From Chaetoceros tenuissimus (Eukaryota > Bacillariophyta > Thalassiosirophyceae > Chaetocerotales > Chaetocerotaceae), in contig BLLK01000040.1 of assembly GCA_021927905.1 (NCBI GenBank), positions 682,001-746,000 of the forward strand: 64,000 nucleotides of DNA, given 5' to 3'. This document shows, in pieces, positions 44,636 to 56,779 of this stretch; within the stretch, counting starts at the first letter, position 1, and each line of letters begins with the position of its first letter. The notes under the pieces are model-generated. The model had not been told where the DNA came from. It ran no database searches and saw nothing but the letters and a program-made list of their open reading frames with translations. A program made the position numbers and the translations under genes.

Positions 44636-45164
44636 AAAAATTATACAATTGGGCGACGGGTGACATTTTGAAAGAGAACTCTTGATGAAGTGATGACTTT
44701 GATATTGCTCACTTTGGAGAATAATTCGTGTTTTATTTTGACAATAGTTCACTGAAATAGGACATGGTGACTTAGTAAAAATTGTTTCAATCAATGTAAT
44801 ATTTGTCTCATTTGATTTGGGTTTTTGAAAGGAACGTTTCAATCCATATCCATTAAAGGCAAGAGAAAGAGATTCTTGTATACTAGAAAATATAGGAGAT
44901 CCAAGATCTATAAAAAACATATGATTTGATCCAAAATATGTTTCAATTTTTTTCTCGAAAGAGATCCAAGGGGACTATAAAGATTGAGCATTTCTCTTGC
45001 AATATTATTCAGAGAACTATCTCTATCAGTGCAGTTGAAACCATTGTATATTTTTTTGTTTGATATTTGCCTTTGGTTTTTATCATAAAAACGAATCTTG
45101 GTTGGAAAAATGCATAGGTAAAAAGTAAACTAAAAATTCCAAATTCAAATATTTTTCTGCTCAT
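44043..45164 (-). pseudogene. Glycosyltransferase-like type II membrane protein, apparent frameshifts
   Basis: Reading from the ATG at 45164, a basic Met-Ser-Arg-Lys start and a hydrophobic helix (EFGIFSLLFTYAFF) form a signal anchor. Then come a lumenal NCTDRDSSLNNIAREMLNLY segment, a central domain, and a C-terminal Rossmann-like part with ENAKVCLIVHSYSD and YHRLTEFVEYGCIPVMEE. The last resembles the nucleotide-sugar-binding E-x-h-x-x-G-C-h-P pattern of exostosin-like transferases. Potential N-glycosylation sites are present (NCT, NET, NKT). Three frame changes separate the pieces and each falls at a run of seven A or T. Either the gene is freshly dead or the assembly miscounted homopolymers. 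The family call is tentative. Confidence 0.5.
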
Positions 45165-45231
45165 TCTGTTTTTTTTTGTTTCCACTCTATTTCCATATTT
45201 TGCTACTGCAGGTGTTGTAATTTATTTGTGT

Positions 45232-45325
45232 GGTCCTGTTTTACGCCCTGTTTTACGTGCTATCGTAGCGCTGTATGGGTTAGAGCGAAGGTCTGTCTCC
45301 TCACTTAATATGGCTAAGAGCCATT
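45232..45325. repeat. Left arm of a dispersed inverted repeat
   Basis: It contains CGTAGCGCTGTATGGGTTAGAGCGAAG and CTGTCTCCTCACTTAATATGGC-type sequence, and it matches 48245-48330 in inverse orientation with scattered differences. It may be a retroelement LTR edge. Confidence 0.6.
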
Positions 45326-45385
45326 GCTTCTGGGTCCTATCAAATTTAGTTTGTAAAAACAGGATTTTGAAAATAAAAGGTACAG

Positions 45386-45685
45386 CTACAATATGCTAAT
45401 TGTGGCAGTAGTCACAATGTCTCTTTGGTCTAGTGCCTGGTTTGGTATTGTTGTCTTTTTCAGAGTTTCTTTTCTTACCCTGGTTCTTCTGAGTTTTTTA
45501 TCTGCTTTGAGCTTCACTCTTGCTGTTTCTTTGTTCTTTTTGTCTTTTTTATCAATAATCTTGTAGTTGAGTAGAGTGTTTATGAAGGTGTTTTCCTCCA
45601 TTTCCAAGTAATCTTCTTGATAATGTGCCTCAAGATCTACTTGATAGAAAGCTGGTAATCTGTGATAGATTGCCATTCTTTCCAA
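45386..45685 (-). mobile_element. Gypsy gag remnant (fossil)
   Basis: The minus-strand frame with AIYHRLPAFYQVDLEAHYQEDY and a following Lys/Glu-rich stretch aligns by eye with the Gag of the gypsy element near 42.2 kb (AIFQGLPKNYQKSLRSNYEQDW). It is an old, diverged and broken piece. Confidence 0.55.
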
Positions 45686-45809
45686 ATGTGTTGGTGTGCT
45701 TTTTGCTTTTTGTTTTCAATGTTGATGTACTTGCACATTCTATTGACTTAATATACTATGCACCTGCCACTGGTTCAACACAATGTAAGTTGCCTCTTGA
45801 ATTATAATT

Positions 45810-46300
45810 TTATAGAGAACTATGTGCTGCTAATCTCACATATTCCTTGTGCTGTAGTTCCTCCCACTGTCTTCTGAGCAGGAATTGATCCCAACCAATT
45901 GTAACTTGTTTGTCAAGGGCTTCTTGGAGCAAAGGATATGTATGGTCATCTAGCTGCATTGGAATTACTTTGTAATGTAGCCTGCACTTGTCACAATATA
46001 ACACATTGCATCTCACGATGCACTTTGTACCATTTGAACACTTTGTGAAGTGTCCTTGTTTCACTCGCACCTTCTTTCCAGATTGGCGATTTTGTACACC
46101 ATAAAAAGTGCCTCACCACACCCAAATGTGCAGAAAGTGCTTGTATATCCCAATTGAAAGTTGCTTGACACTTTAAACATGGCATCTCTCTTGCAAGTGT
46201 GCTCTCCATGTTGGACTTTGATGATGTCAGAGTGCACCTGGTTAAAAGAGCACCAAGAAATAGTTGTCCTCAACACAGATACAAATCTCTGTCCAGCCAT
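45810..46300 (-). mobile_element. Cys-rich remnant, possibly of a non-LTR element
   Basis: Two minus-strand frames overlap (46300-46061 and 46070-45810). They are Cys/His-rich (CDKCRLHY, CTFGCGEA), and the second contains IGWDQFL followed by LQHKEY. That resembles the NNIGW...Q-x2-Y stretch at the C-terminus of the LINE at 1-6.4 kb. The similarity is short, so the assignment is weak. Confidence 0.3.
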
Positions 46301-46379
46301 TATGGATCGGTGAGAAATATCTAGATCTCTCTTGGAGAGATTATCTCTCAGATGGATATACTTATTAATAACTTACTCA

Positions 46380-46757
46380 AGAAGAAGCGAAAATTTTACA
46401 AAATGAAGCGATTGAAAAGTTGCATTATTTTATTCGTAACTTCCACACCAAGATTGGATTTGATAACACAAACTTTATCAAAAGAATGCTGCAATACAAT
46501 TTCACAGACTCTGACAGCGAACAACCGTGGTTGTTCTTGGATGTACTTACTTGCCAAGATCCATAAACCAAAGCTCAAGACTCATGCCATTATTTCTTAC
46601 AGTAGTAGCTTACTTGAAGGCTTAGGTCGCTGGGTACACAAGGAGCTCAAGAAAATCACAGCCCGCCTCCCCTATATTGCTAAAGATTCCAAATCCATTG
46701 TTACTGACTTTCGTGCCAAGCGATGGCCTGTGCCTAAGATATCTAAGTGGGTAAGTT
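46380..46757 (+). mobile_element. Reverse transcriptase fragment, possibly Penelope-like
   Basis: A frame with YLLAKIHKPKLKTHAIISYS, then SLLEGLGRWVHKELKKI and LPYIAKDSKSIV, resembles the start of an RT palm in Penelope-like or related elements (K-I-H-K-P...R-P-I-x-S). Downstream RT motifs are missing. It runs directly into the dispersed block at 46735. Confidence 0.5.
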
Positions 46758-46952
46758 AATTGTGATTAGATTAGCTATTTAAAAAGAGATTGTTTGCTTC
46801 TCGACAGAGAGCACAACACTTCTCAAAAGGATTTGCTTCAACAAGACTCTATCCCTGAAGGGGCTATTGTAGCATAAGAATATAGCCTAGATCATGGCAA
46901 GATCAGGTCATTTAGCTGATTATAAATATCCATATCAGAGTATCTACGGCAG
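46735..46952 (+). repeat. Dispersed repeat block, copy 2
   Basis: Close copy of 36324-36550 with a short extra segment. It ends at TCTACGGCAG, where a piece of the 420-bp array unit begins. Confidence 0.8.
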
Positions 46953-47027
46953 CTTCCCATTCCATGCTTGCGTGGGCAATGAGGGAATCTGAGGCTCTGT
47001 TGGCTACAGTCTCTGGCTAGCTAACAG
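46953..47027 (+). repeat. Single partial copy of the 420-bp array unit
   Basis: CTTCCCATTCCATGCTTGCGTGG...GGCTAGCTAACA equals the last 75 bases of each unit at 34711-36314. It ends exactly at the unit boundary. Confidence 0.85.
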
Positions 47028-49418
47028 AATCTCTTCCTCTCTCTCTTTCTTTCTTCCTTCTTCTGAAAGTTTGTCCATTTTTCCAAAAGTTTGGAATTTT
47101 TGGGAAAAAAAGAAAGGAAGATTTTTACACAGTAGAACATAGGAAGCATCTTAAACAACTAGAATTCATACATATGTAAAAGATTGGTAAAAGCAAAGGA
47201 AAAGGGGAGCATCATGAAAGCTTATTTTGATGGGGGGGGAGAGATATGAGCCATGGCCCAAATTATTTTTAATGTTGCCCAAATTGCATGACTTCAAATA
47301 TCACAAAAAATAATTTGGACCACACAGTGTTGTTGCTATAATGAAACATGTTTTAGATGTGTATAATATTGATATAGATATGTATGATTTTGATTGAGGT
47401 TTGGTCTACATTTATCTGGTCTGTAAGAAAACATCACTTGAAAACACTATTTTTCAATAGGAATTTTTGTGGTCCAATGAATCATTTGATTCATTCAATC
47501 TGAACCAAACTCAATTATTACAGACATACTCTCATTTATTACACACACAAAGATGCTATGTTTATTTTATGCACTTGACTTCAAATATACTGGGCATTTG
47601 AAAATTGTTGGAAGGGAGCATCCCCTTCCTAGAGGGGTACAACCAAACCCAACACATCATTGCTTGTTGTAACAGAGTGCTCATCTTCCATGAGAAGCAT
47701 CACTACAGCTAGATAATCATCACTTGCATAGCTAATTGTAGTCACTCTTTCAACCCAATAATTTAGTCAAATAAGAAAAAAAACAGACAGAAATGAAGTT
47801 TCGACATAATTAAACAAACTTCATTTTCAGGCATCTCTGGAGAATTAGCTTAACAAATTGGACACTTTCAAACAAGATTGATAAGTATGACATCATCATT
47901 TGAGTGTCATCTCTAAAAGCAGAAGACACAAAAATCATAGCAAATTTTCCTCCTCAAATACAATTTTCCTCAGAAACCTATTCCAAAAAGCAAGAACATA
48001 GTGCTATAAAGAATTTGATTTTATTTGAGCAGCAAAAGTGTCCCCCCTTTCCCCTTCCACCATTTTTAATTCCCTGGTAGAAATATATATCCACACATTG
48101 TTCTCAAAGTGATTCAAAAGATAGCTAAATTGTACAAACCACTCATAGGAATAGTGATTAAATATCCATGTGCAGCTCTAAACTAGAGAGATATCACTAT
48201 TAATAGGTGCCCCTCCTCCTGAGCTTGAGAACCCTAATACTTAGCCATATTAAGTGAGGAGACAGATCTTCGCTCTAACCCATACAGCGCTACTATAGCT
48301 TGTTTAACAGGGCATAAAACAGGGCTGCACCAATTTAAATCACTCCCAGCAATGAAATTCTTGTATTGGACCAATATACCCAAAAGGGGACCTGGTTTCT
48401 TTGCAATGCCAGGATGTACAACTGCAAAGAGAAGGACCTATGCTTGCAATTCTTGCAATTGCATCATTGTCATTGCCGACACTGCTCTCATTGAGCATAT
48501 ACTTACTTTAATCATTGAATTCCAATAATGATTTATATCAATACAGCAAAGATGTAGCATCCACCATGATCCTGATAACCCCATGTGTTAAGCCCACTAC
48601 TATTTCCTGATAGACTTTCTCTACTAGCTAGGCACTTACTAATCCTTCTTGGATTGCCTATAGTCTTTACAATAGCAAGTAGGGCCTCAGAACTATCTCA
48701 AGTTCTCACACATTCATATCACAGGACCATGTTGTACACCTACTTATAAAACTGACTCTACTTTCAAAACTAAGATCTTATCGTTTTTATTACAATATAC
48801 ACTTCTGATAACTGATACCTCTACTGTTCCATCTGAGATGGACACCACTGCACCTTAACTCTGCAGCCGTTAGAAGTATGCTCTTGTACCGTGAAGCTAA
48901 CTTGCACTATTCCATATTCGCAATGCGATCTGACCTCTTTCAAATTGCACATCATCACACTATTAAATCACGTTGTAAGTCTTGTTATGACATTACAAGT
49001 GTTAGATATGAACCAGTCATTAAATGGATAATGTAAAATGTAAACCAAAATTGAAAGTTGTTAGGCATCATGTAATGATCTATCAGAGGATACCTGTTCA
49101 AAACATGTGCAACAACTGTCAGATCATCTAGTATAGAACTAATCATAATAACTTCTACTTAGCTCTCTAGACTATGTGGTTGTGGCACTATAAATTTATA
49201 AGCTTGAACTCATAGATACTTTTATCTATTGGAGTTTCCCAATACCTAAAGATACATATAGGGATGGCAGCTTTCTTCTGTAATTCCCTCAACCTAGATG
49301 TCAAGACAGTTTAGAGATCTGAAGACAAAAGGCACCACCTTGAGTAGGGGATTGGCTAGAGGTCAGAAGCACCTCTGTGAAAAAGCCACCATTATGAACA
49401 AGAATAAAATTATTTGCA
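47028..49418. other. Long stretch without a supported gene
   Basis: No convincing frame on either strand. The only structure recognised is the inverted repeat arm at 48245-48330 that pairs with 45232-45325. The remainder is probably eroded repeat DNA. Confidence 0.45.
48245..48330. repeat. Right arm of the dispersed inverted repeat
   Basis: Reverse complement match to 45232-45325 (GGAGACAGATCTTCGCTCTAACCCATACAGCGCTA region), about 3 kb away. Confidence 0.6.
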
Positions 49419-49620
49419 ATGACATTTATCAATCTTGCTACTGGTTGGTTCAAATGGGCTCAAGTCATAGATGACAAAAGCTCTGCTGCAATTTCAAAAT
49501 TAGTTGATATTGTTTTGCCAAGACAAGTATTGTATGACAATGGCTCTGAATTCAAGAGAGACTTTCAACCATTGCTCAAAGACTTCACAATCAAACCCTT
49601 TTCACTTTTTGATTCAAGAT
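49419..49620 (+). mobile_element. Gypsy integrase core fragment (fossil)
   Basis: MTFINLATGWFKWAQVIDDK, then YDNGSEF, is the DDE core of a gypsy integrase. The piece from 49476 onward is also present in the duplicated copy at 36557. It is a short broken fragment. Confidence 0.7.
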
Positions 49621-51130
49621 TCTCACTAAATCTTCCAATCCAGTTAGTTTTTTCATGGATTTGATTTGATTCACTACTAGTATTACCTGTTGTTGAGCCA
49701 GCATTTTTGTTAGATCCCTCAAAGACCTCTTGGAGACTGCCTTCACTATCAATAGAGGAAAAGAAAAACAATGATCATCATCCAAAGTGAATGAACATCC
49801 TTCTCCTCTGTGTTCTTCTTGATATTTGCAAACAGAAAGGAACCTTAACTGGGCTGTTGGAACATAAAGAGCTTCAGACTGACACAGTAGAGACTTGTTT
49901 AGATTTTGAGAAATATACTACAAATTCATAATAGATACCAATAGAAAAACAAAAATTACTACAGTATTAATTTTAAAATATTGTCTAATATTGACTACTT
50001 TAATATCTTTCCCGTAATCTACGTCTTGTTGCCAAATAATCAAATATGTCTCCATGGCCACGATTTGCTGCTGTTTCCATGCATTCTGATATGTTAGGAA
50101 TTGGTCGAATATCCTCTTCCAAATACTTCACAATGTCTAAACGCCCCAATTCACATGGCGAATTTACGAGATTTGTGTATTCAAATTCTTCCATTTGATA
50201 TTGCAATTTCAGTGTTTATGATACATTTCATTACATCAATCCCTTTTTCTCTTTTGGTACAACAACATCTCGTTGCAATCGTTCGAGGGTAGTATGGGTC
50301 ATTCTCTAGAAATATATTGTCTAGTAATATCTTTATGATCTCATCATAATCGCTGTCATAAACTCTTTCGATGGCTGCACTAATAATTCTGGTCACCACA
50401 GGGTGGTAAGAATCTAATGTCAAGGAATCTTTTTTTTTTGCTACGCTCACAATGTATCGAATGGTTTCAGCATTGGCTGTAACTGGTGAACGCAAAACAT
50501 CCCAAAGAGACTTCTCATTGAAATTGATCTGTAAATTCTCGTGTAGATAAGTCATCATTTCCAAATTACAGCATGAGTAAGATAAGTGAATATCTCTTTT
50601 GTGTACTTTGTAATTCCATTCTTTTTCATGTATGATCCAATTTAGAATCTCCACAGCGTTTTTCTTGATGGCTCTTATTCCGAGACGAAATTGCCAATCA
50701 TCTTTTAATTTCAATCGCCGAATTATTCGTTGAAATACATAAAGACTGTCACATTTCAATATTTGTTCAATTGTTATTCCAACTTTTGGTCTAAGGTTTT
50801 CCTCAGGAATATTAATGGTCAATTTTGTAAGTTTCCATGAAAACAAATATGAAGAAGGATGTGTCTTTAAAAAGTCTGTAGGCATTGATTCGCTTAAACA
50901 TGCATAGAAGTCTTTACAAACAGATGCAATGAACAAGAAGTGACCAGGACCTACAAATGAAAAAAATTTTGAATTAAGTCCTTGGCAATCAAATTGAATG
51001 GGTTGAATTTAGAGGCTTCCTTTTTTTTGTTTTGAATTAAAGTAGTAGTCATCCTTCATATCTCGTTGTTTCAATGAGAGAAAGTATCTCTCCCAATTTT
51101 ATCAAAACAGAATCGCGCTCGGTTACAAAT
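49476..51130. repeat. Segmental duplication, copy B
   Basis: Partner of 36557-38215. At its left edge the gypsy integrase continues leftward to 49419, whereas copy A is cut off, so copy B keeps the more original left junction. Confidence 0.9.
50000..51052 (-). pseudogene. Broken paralogue of the F-box/ankyrin-like gene at 37086-38138
   Basis: It is nearly identical to the intact copy but differs by at least two frame-changing indels. There is an extra T near 50203 (GATATTGC versus GATATGC), and a shortened A/T stretch near 50963 changes frame just after the F-box-like start. Substitutions are few, so the copy was made recently and then lost its frame, unless the indels are assembly errors. 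Confidence 0.75.
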
Positions 51131-51890
51131 AAATAGTATGCAATAAGTATTCACCAAGTCTACAGTATTTTCTGAAATATTCCCGGAAGAATATGCTACT
51201 ACTAAAACGTTTCGTCGAAAAGAATAGACGGTTATAAAACCAGTACTGATGATTTTATTCATAATTTAAGAACTACCATATATATCTGGGTGTCATTGGT
51301 AAAGTGTCAAACATAATTTCGTAATACAATGCTATTGAGGTGGTTTCTAAGCAAATGGGCCATTTGAAGTTTTCAGCTGTATTTGACCCAGTGTGCAAAG
51401 TATTTCTTCCTGTTGTTTTCAGTCTCCATAGTGACTTCATCTCTGGCTGCTCTCCACAACTTCTCTTTGAAGGTTAACAATAAATTCAGTCAAGAATATA
51501 ACATGCCTAAGAATAGTCAAATATAAATCTTTAATTTGCCTTTTACTACAGGATATTTCAGATTATAATAGTATTTGGGATTTCTTTTCTTTGCTTGAGA
51601 GGAGCTCAGTTGGACATATTTGGTATATCCATGTTAGACAATATTACTCTCAATGTGTTGAGGTTTTGATGCCAAAGAGGAGGGACAAGTGTCTGATATA
51701 GTGAGTAGAGATCCAATGGTTATAATGGACAGGGGTTTGGACTCATAACCCCAACCAACACATCCTTGCCAATAAGAAATTGGAATTACACATACACATC
51801 TATCATAGCTGACCTAATTACACATAATTACCTTATCTATCTATCTGGTATATTGTATCACACACTCTCTTTACAGGAGATGAGTTGGGC
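51131..51890. other. No gene seen
   Basis: AT-rich sequence between the duplicated segment and the copia remnant; nothing supported. Confidence 0.4.
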
Positions 51891-53283
51891 ACTGATAAGG
51901 ATTGCGTAGGATAAGGATCGCGTAGTTGTTGTAATTCATGCTCTTTATGGTCTCAAATCAAGTGCTCTACAATTTTGTAATCATCTTGATGCAACACTTG
52001 GTAACAAACTTGGATTCAAATCCTGTCTTGCTGATCCTGACTTATGGTACAAGGTGTGTATTGATTCCAATGGCAATGAATATTATGCTTACATCTTCAT
52101 GTATGTTGAGGACCTACTGATTATAGACAAGAATCTGAAGAGGTTCATGGAGCAAATTCAAGGTGATTTCACTGTTAAGAAAAAGAGTATCAGCCCACCT
52201 GATAGATACTTGGGAGCTGATATGAGAAATGTTGAAGATGATGGTACCAAGCCATTTTGGACAATGAGCTCTAACTCTTATTTCAAGGAGAGTGGTTTGA
52301 AGTACAACAAGAACCTCTCTGACCCAAATAGCAGACCAAAGCAACCATTTACTACTGCATCTTACAGACCAGAGCTTGATACTTCTGAAGAATGTACTGA
52401 TGACCAAGTTACTCTTTTTCAGAATTTAATTGGTATATTGTGATGGGCAGTGGAGCTTGGTAGAATCCATATTGGATACGAGGTATCAGTTTTGTCAAGA
52501 TATTCAGTTTTGTCTAGGACTGGTCACCTCTTGCAGGCTATTCATGTTTTCAAGTTTCTTGATATTCACAAGGATACCGAATTTGCTTTCAGACCTGATT
52601 TACCCTTCAGACCTGATATACTGAATTTGGATTTCGATTATGACAAAGTCAATTAGCAGACTGAATTTATGAAGAAAGCTTACCCTGATACTTTTGAAGA
52701 TTTACCTCCAAATGCACCTACTCCAAGAGTGAAACCTTAATCTATGTATGTATTTGTGGACAGAGATCATGCTGGTGATAAGGTAACAAGGAGATCTTAG
52801 ACCAGTATCTTATTGTATTTGAATTCTGCTCCAATCATCTGCTATTCTAAGAGACAGGCTACTGTTGAATCATCTACTTTTGGATCTGAATTTGTTGCAC
52901 TTCTTGTTGCATCTGAATTGATCATATCTATGAGATATAAGCTTCGTATGATGGGAGTTCCAATTGAGGGTCTGACTCATATTTTTGTGATAATGAGGCT
53001 ATTTACAAGAATTCTTCTATTGCTCATTCAACATTGAAGAAGAAACATAATTCTATTTGTTTTCATCAAGTACAAGAATGTGTGGCTGCTGGTATTCGAG
53101 TTGTATACAAGGTCAACTGTGCTGATAATTTATCTGACATTCTAACAAAGTCATTACCTGCTCATATAAGTAAGAGATTACAATCCTTAATCATGTATGT
53201 CCGAAACTAACATTGTGATGCAAATTATTGAAATTGAAATTTAAACATTTGAGGAGAGTGAGAAAATCCCACTGTTAGGTTGG
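51890..53283 (+). mobile_element. Copia RT and RNase H remnant with the start of its LTR (fossil)
   Basis: Copia RT motifs ALYGLKSSALQF and YVEDLL lie at about 51930-52130. They are followed by the RT thumb, RNase H (SFGSEFVALLVASELI-like region near 52880) and the C-terminal ILTKSLPAHI near 53140. Non-coding sequence then leads to an LTR-like start TGTTAGGTTGG at 53273. The LTR continues after the inserted TRIM-like element at 54358. It is broken, with several breaks. Confidence 0.75.
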
Positions 53284-54357
53284 TGTTAGGATAGAGAACA
53301 AAGCTATCTAAGTCGAAAACCAATGACAATGGACGTCAAATCAATTGTATATAGTGACAACAACACATATCACACCAATCGTTTGAAATCACTACAATTT
53401 AGAATAAACCTTATAATTTAGACTTTTGAATATGTTTTACTTTAGTCTTAACAGTTTAACAGTCTCGTTTGGTTTTAACTCATTTAAACCAATTGGGTAA
53501 AGTGTGAATTATCATGGAGCAATTTATTCATTGCACCATTGTCATTGTGGTTATCTTTTCCTTGCTGAAAGAAAGAGAGCAGCCAAAAGACGAAGAAACT
53601 CGAGTTATCATGAATAATCCACTTGCGGAACGTGAACATGATGCAACTTAAAGTCAAATGAATGATCCACTCGTGGAACGACAGCCTGAAGTAACTCAAA
53701 ACCAAATGTATGATCCACTTGCAGAAGTCAACATGAAATTATTCCAAATCAAGTGAATGATCCACTTGCAGAATTTTGTCCAGAAGAAATCCACCAAGAA
53801 ATCAACCAAGAAATCAACCAAGAAATCAACCAAGAAATCAACCAAGAAATCAACCAAGAAATCAACCGTAATCCAGAATCTAGAAGCAATCAATCAGAAA
53901 TCAACCGTAATCCAGAATCCAGAAGCAAATAACAAGAATCCAGAAGCCATGAATCAATCAATTCAGTTTTATCCCAATGAGAAAGGGGAGTTTAAAACTC
54001 TTATTCACAGGGAGTCATGCAAATTGAAGAAATCAATCTTTTCCTTTTAAGGAGATACTCTCACTTATTCCAAGAACTGCGTTAACAACAGGTTTAGAAT
54101 CTCGTTAATGACAAAGTGCAGCAAATGAAACTCAGACTTCATACTATAACTAAGGAGCTTTTGGTTCACGCCATAGATTCCAAGGAGTGTTAGGATAGAG
54201 AACAAAGCTATCTAAGTCGAAAACCAATGACAATGGACGTCAAATCAATCGTATATAGTGACAACAACTCATATCACACCAATCGTTTGAAATCACTACA
54301 ATTTAGAATAAACCTTATAATTTAGACTTTTGAATATGTTTTACTTTAGTCTTGACA
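53284..54357 (+). mobile_element. TRIM-like non-autonomous LTR element, 1,074 bp (fossil)
   Basis: Two 170-bp LTRs (53284-53453 and 54188-54357) differ at three positions. Each begins TGTTA; one ends TAACA and the other TGACA. The 5-bp duplication GTTGG flanks the element (53279-53283 and 54358-54362). The 734-bp interior keeps a leader with the 12-bp repeat, a few gag-like codons after CCATGAATCAA, and a short piece resembling the end of a copia polyprotein next to a purine-rich stretch. It has no enzymes. It was inserted into the LTR of the copia remnant to its left. Confidence 0.85.
53784..53867 (+). repeat. 12-bp leader repeat, seven copies
   Basis: Seven tandem units of AAGAAATC(C/A)ACC are followed by ATCCAGAAGC-type repeats and CCATGAATCAA. 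The same leader, shorter, precedes the gag at 10942. Confidence 0.95.
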
Positions 54358-54429
54358 GTTGGTAGATTTTGAGAACCCGAACACTACTTTGTATCTTTTC
54401 CACATCAACACACAACACTTTAGATATTT

Positions 54430-56772
54430 ACACAATAATATAATTAGTATTTGATACATAACAACTATATCTTTTCACTTTACCCATAGGTGGTTGATTT
54501 TCTGGATCAGATGTGTAATGTGCCTTGTCAAAGATCACACATGCTGAGAGCTTTGTTTTTCCTAAGTTCTTATCTTCTACAATGGCTAGGTTTCCATTTC
54601 CACTGTATCCTAAGAAGATCCCTGGTGATTGTTTCATATCAAGCTTGGATTTCTTGATATTGGGGTTATTATTGCTACTTATGATCCAAATATTTGTAGG
54701 TGCTTGCTTGATGATTTCTTATTGAACAGACATTTGTAAGGTGTGCTTTTCAGTGCCTTTTACAGTCTTATTTTTAGGAGATATGTGGTGTATATGATTG
54801 CTTATGCCCAGTACTCTGGTCACATGTTTACTGAGTACAGCATAGTGCGCATCATGTCAGCTAAATCTTGATGTGGTCTTTCTACTATTCCATTGTTGGC
54901 CCATGTTAGTTTCAAGATATAACCTGCTTTGGCTACAACCTTTGCAAAGTCACTGCTTTGTCCAAGTTCTCCTCCTTGGTCTGTCATTACCTACTTGTAG
55001 TCCCTTTTTAATTTGAGCATTTTCAGTAATGTTTCTACTTGCTTGATTGGTGGTTCTTTTGCAGTGAAGATCCATTTGTATCTTGAGGCTTTATCAACAA
55101 CCAATAGTTATGCTTGACAACTGACTTTTGATGTTACCAGTCATCCATGTGAATCTTTTTCTTTCCATTTTGATCCTCTATGAATCTTAAGTCCATGTGT
55201 AAGCCATGTCCTGGTAATGGTCTTTTGACTTTAGTACTTGTTGTTGGATCCTTAGTATTCATTTGATGTTTTCCCCTTTTTATCTTCCTTCTCTGTGTCA
55301 GTTTGTGCTTTCTCTGATACATGATCTTCATCTTTGCCTTTGTGCTTCCTTATGTTACTATAGCCCCTTTGGCAATAGAGTCTTGTTGAAGTCAAAGATA
55401 TGTGAAGTGTCCTACTGTAACAAACTCTTTTTGAATTTAACTAAATAAACTAATCACAATTTACTTACCACTAGATATTGAAGGCAGTGTCATTCCTTGT
55501 CCTGTGATCTGATGGAACTTGTTGAGATTTTCCATAAGATGTGTGGCTTGAATCTCCATAAGATTTTTATATGGGCCTCAAAGTCTCATATTTCCTTGTT
55601 TTTGAAGGTTTTAGCACCTTCTGAAAGTACTCTCAATAGTCAAACAGAGAAATCAGTGTGTGCAGACATTTTCAATATACATATAAGATTCATGCTATAA
55701 TACTGCTTTATTGATAAAGGTAAATAAAAATGTTTTACATGAGTACATTGCTTAATTGAGCTGTGTGGTATGTTTTGCATGTAGATAACATCGTAGAATG
55801 GAAATGGGTCACTGTGAACCAAATTCTCCTCAAAACCAGCAAAATACATGCGAGGGATATGGAGACACTTCATCAATCAAAGGTAAGGAATTAATGGCAT
55901 TGGATTCTTCTTAGTTTGAACACTCCAAGCTGCTGATGGAGAGAAGAACAAATCATGATCATCATCATCATCAGAAGAGTCATCTTTAGAATCTTCACTC
56001 CCCAAAGAATCAGAGTCTTCAAATTTCTTCTTGGTCCTAGCAGGATTGGCAAAGTCAACCTTTTTAGATGATGCTGCACTCTCAATTGGAGAAGGTAAAG
56101 ATCTGAAGTCAAATGTCTTTGGACTCCTAGGACTAGAAACCTGAGACAACTCAAGTTTTTTGATCCACTTTGAATGCTCAAGAGAAGAGTAAGCAGTTGA
56201 ACCAAAAAACATCTTTGCTGAGTCTAATAAGCCAGTCCAATTGAGACTGAATGCTGTAAAACTTTGAACAATTTGCTCAATTCCATTTGATGAGAGACCA
56301 TTGCAAAGTAGATTCTCCCTCAACTCAGCCTCTCTGATGAGGACTAGATTTGATAAATTTGAAACTTGAAGGTCTTGGATCACCATTTTTGATTTGTCCT
56401 TGGTAAGACAAATAAGTTCAAGAATATCTAAAACACTCTGAGTTCCAGTTGGACCTTTAATCTTCCAAAGTCCAAACAATGTACACATTGTTGTGGAAAT
56501 CACTGAGTAAGAACTTGATAATTAAATAATTGAACCTCTTCTCACCTAATCTCAAGTTGGTCCTTCAGAAACAAAACAAGACTGCTAATCTGCTAAGTCT
56601 AAACTCAATCAAATTGATAAGTTAGAACTCTTTTATTATTATGATTACATCTAAATTGTAATGATTTGGTACACTTGTGCTTTAGGAATTGTACTCACTA
56701 TACACATTTGATTTGGCATCCATCTTCATTGGTTTCTTGACTTAGATAGCTTTTTTCTCTTTCCTTATACTG
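54430..56772 (-). mobile_element. Ty1/copia fossil, minus strand: LTR, Gag, integrase
   Basis: On the minus strand, a diverged LTR (about 56772-56591) is followed by Gag (about 56510-55880). Gag has the G-x-TGT, Asp/Ser tract and KKNPMP features shared with the gag at 10942. A poorly readable stretch follows (with a diverged copy of the dispersed block at 55482-55338). Then comes the integrase (about 55260-54840) with LVVDKASRYKW and TDQGGELG, and finally the FLGYSGNGNL and IFDKAH region (to about 54430). It ends next to the LTR of the opposite-strand copia. It is broken, with several breaks, and is clearly older than the TRIM-like element. Confidence 0.75.
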
Positions 56773-56779
56773 CCCTTTG

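Noticed and set aside
53784-53867. CRISPR-like array or a KKST repeat protein
   Set aside because: The units are contiguous 12-mers without spacers, and the frame relative to gag differs between the two loci.
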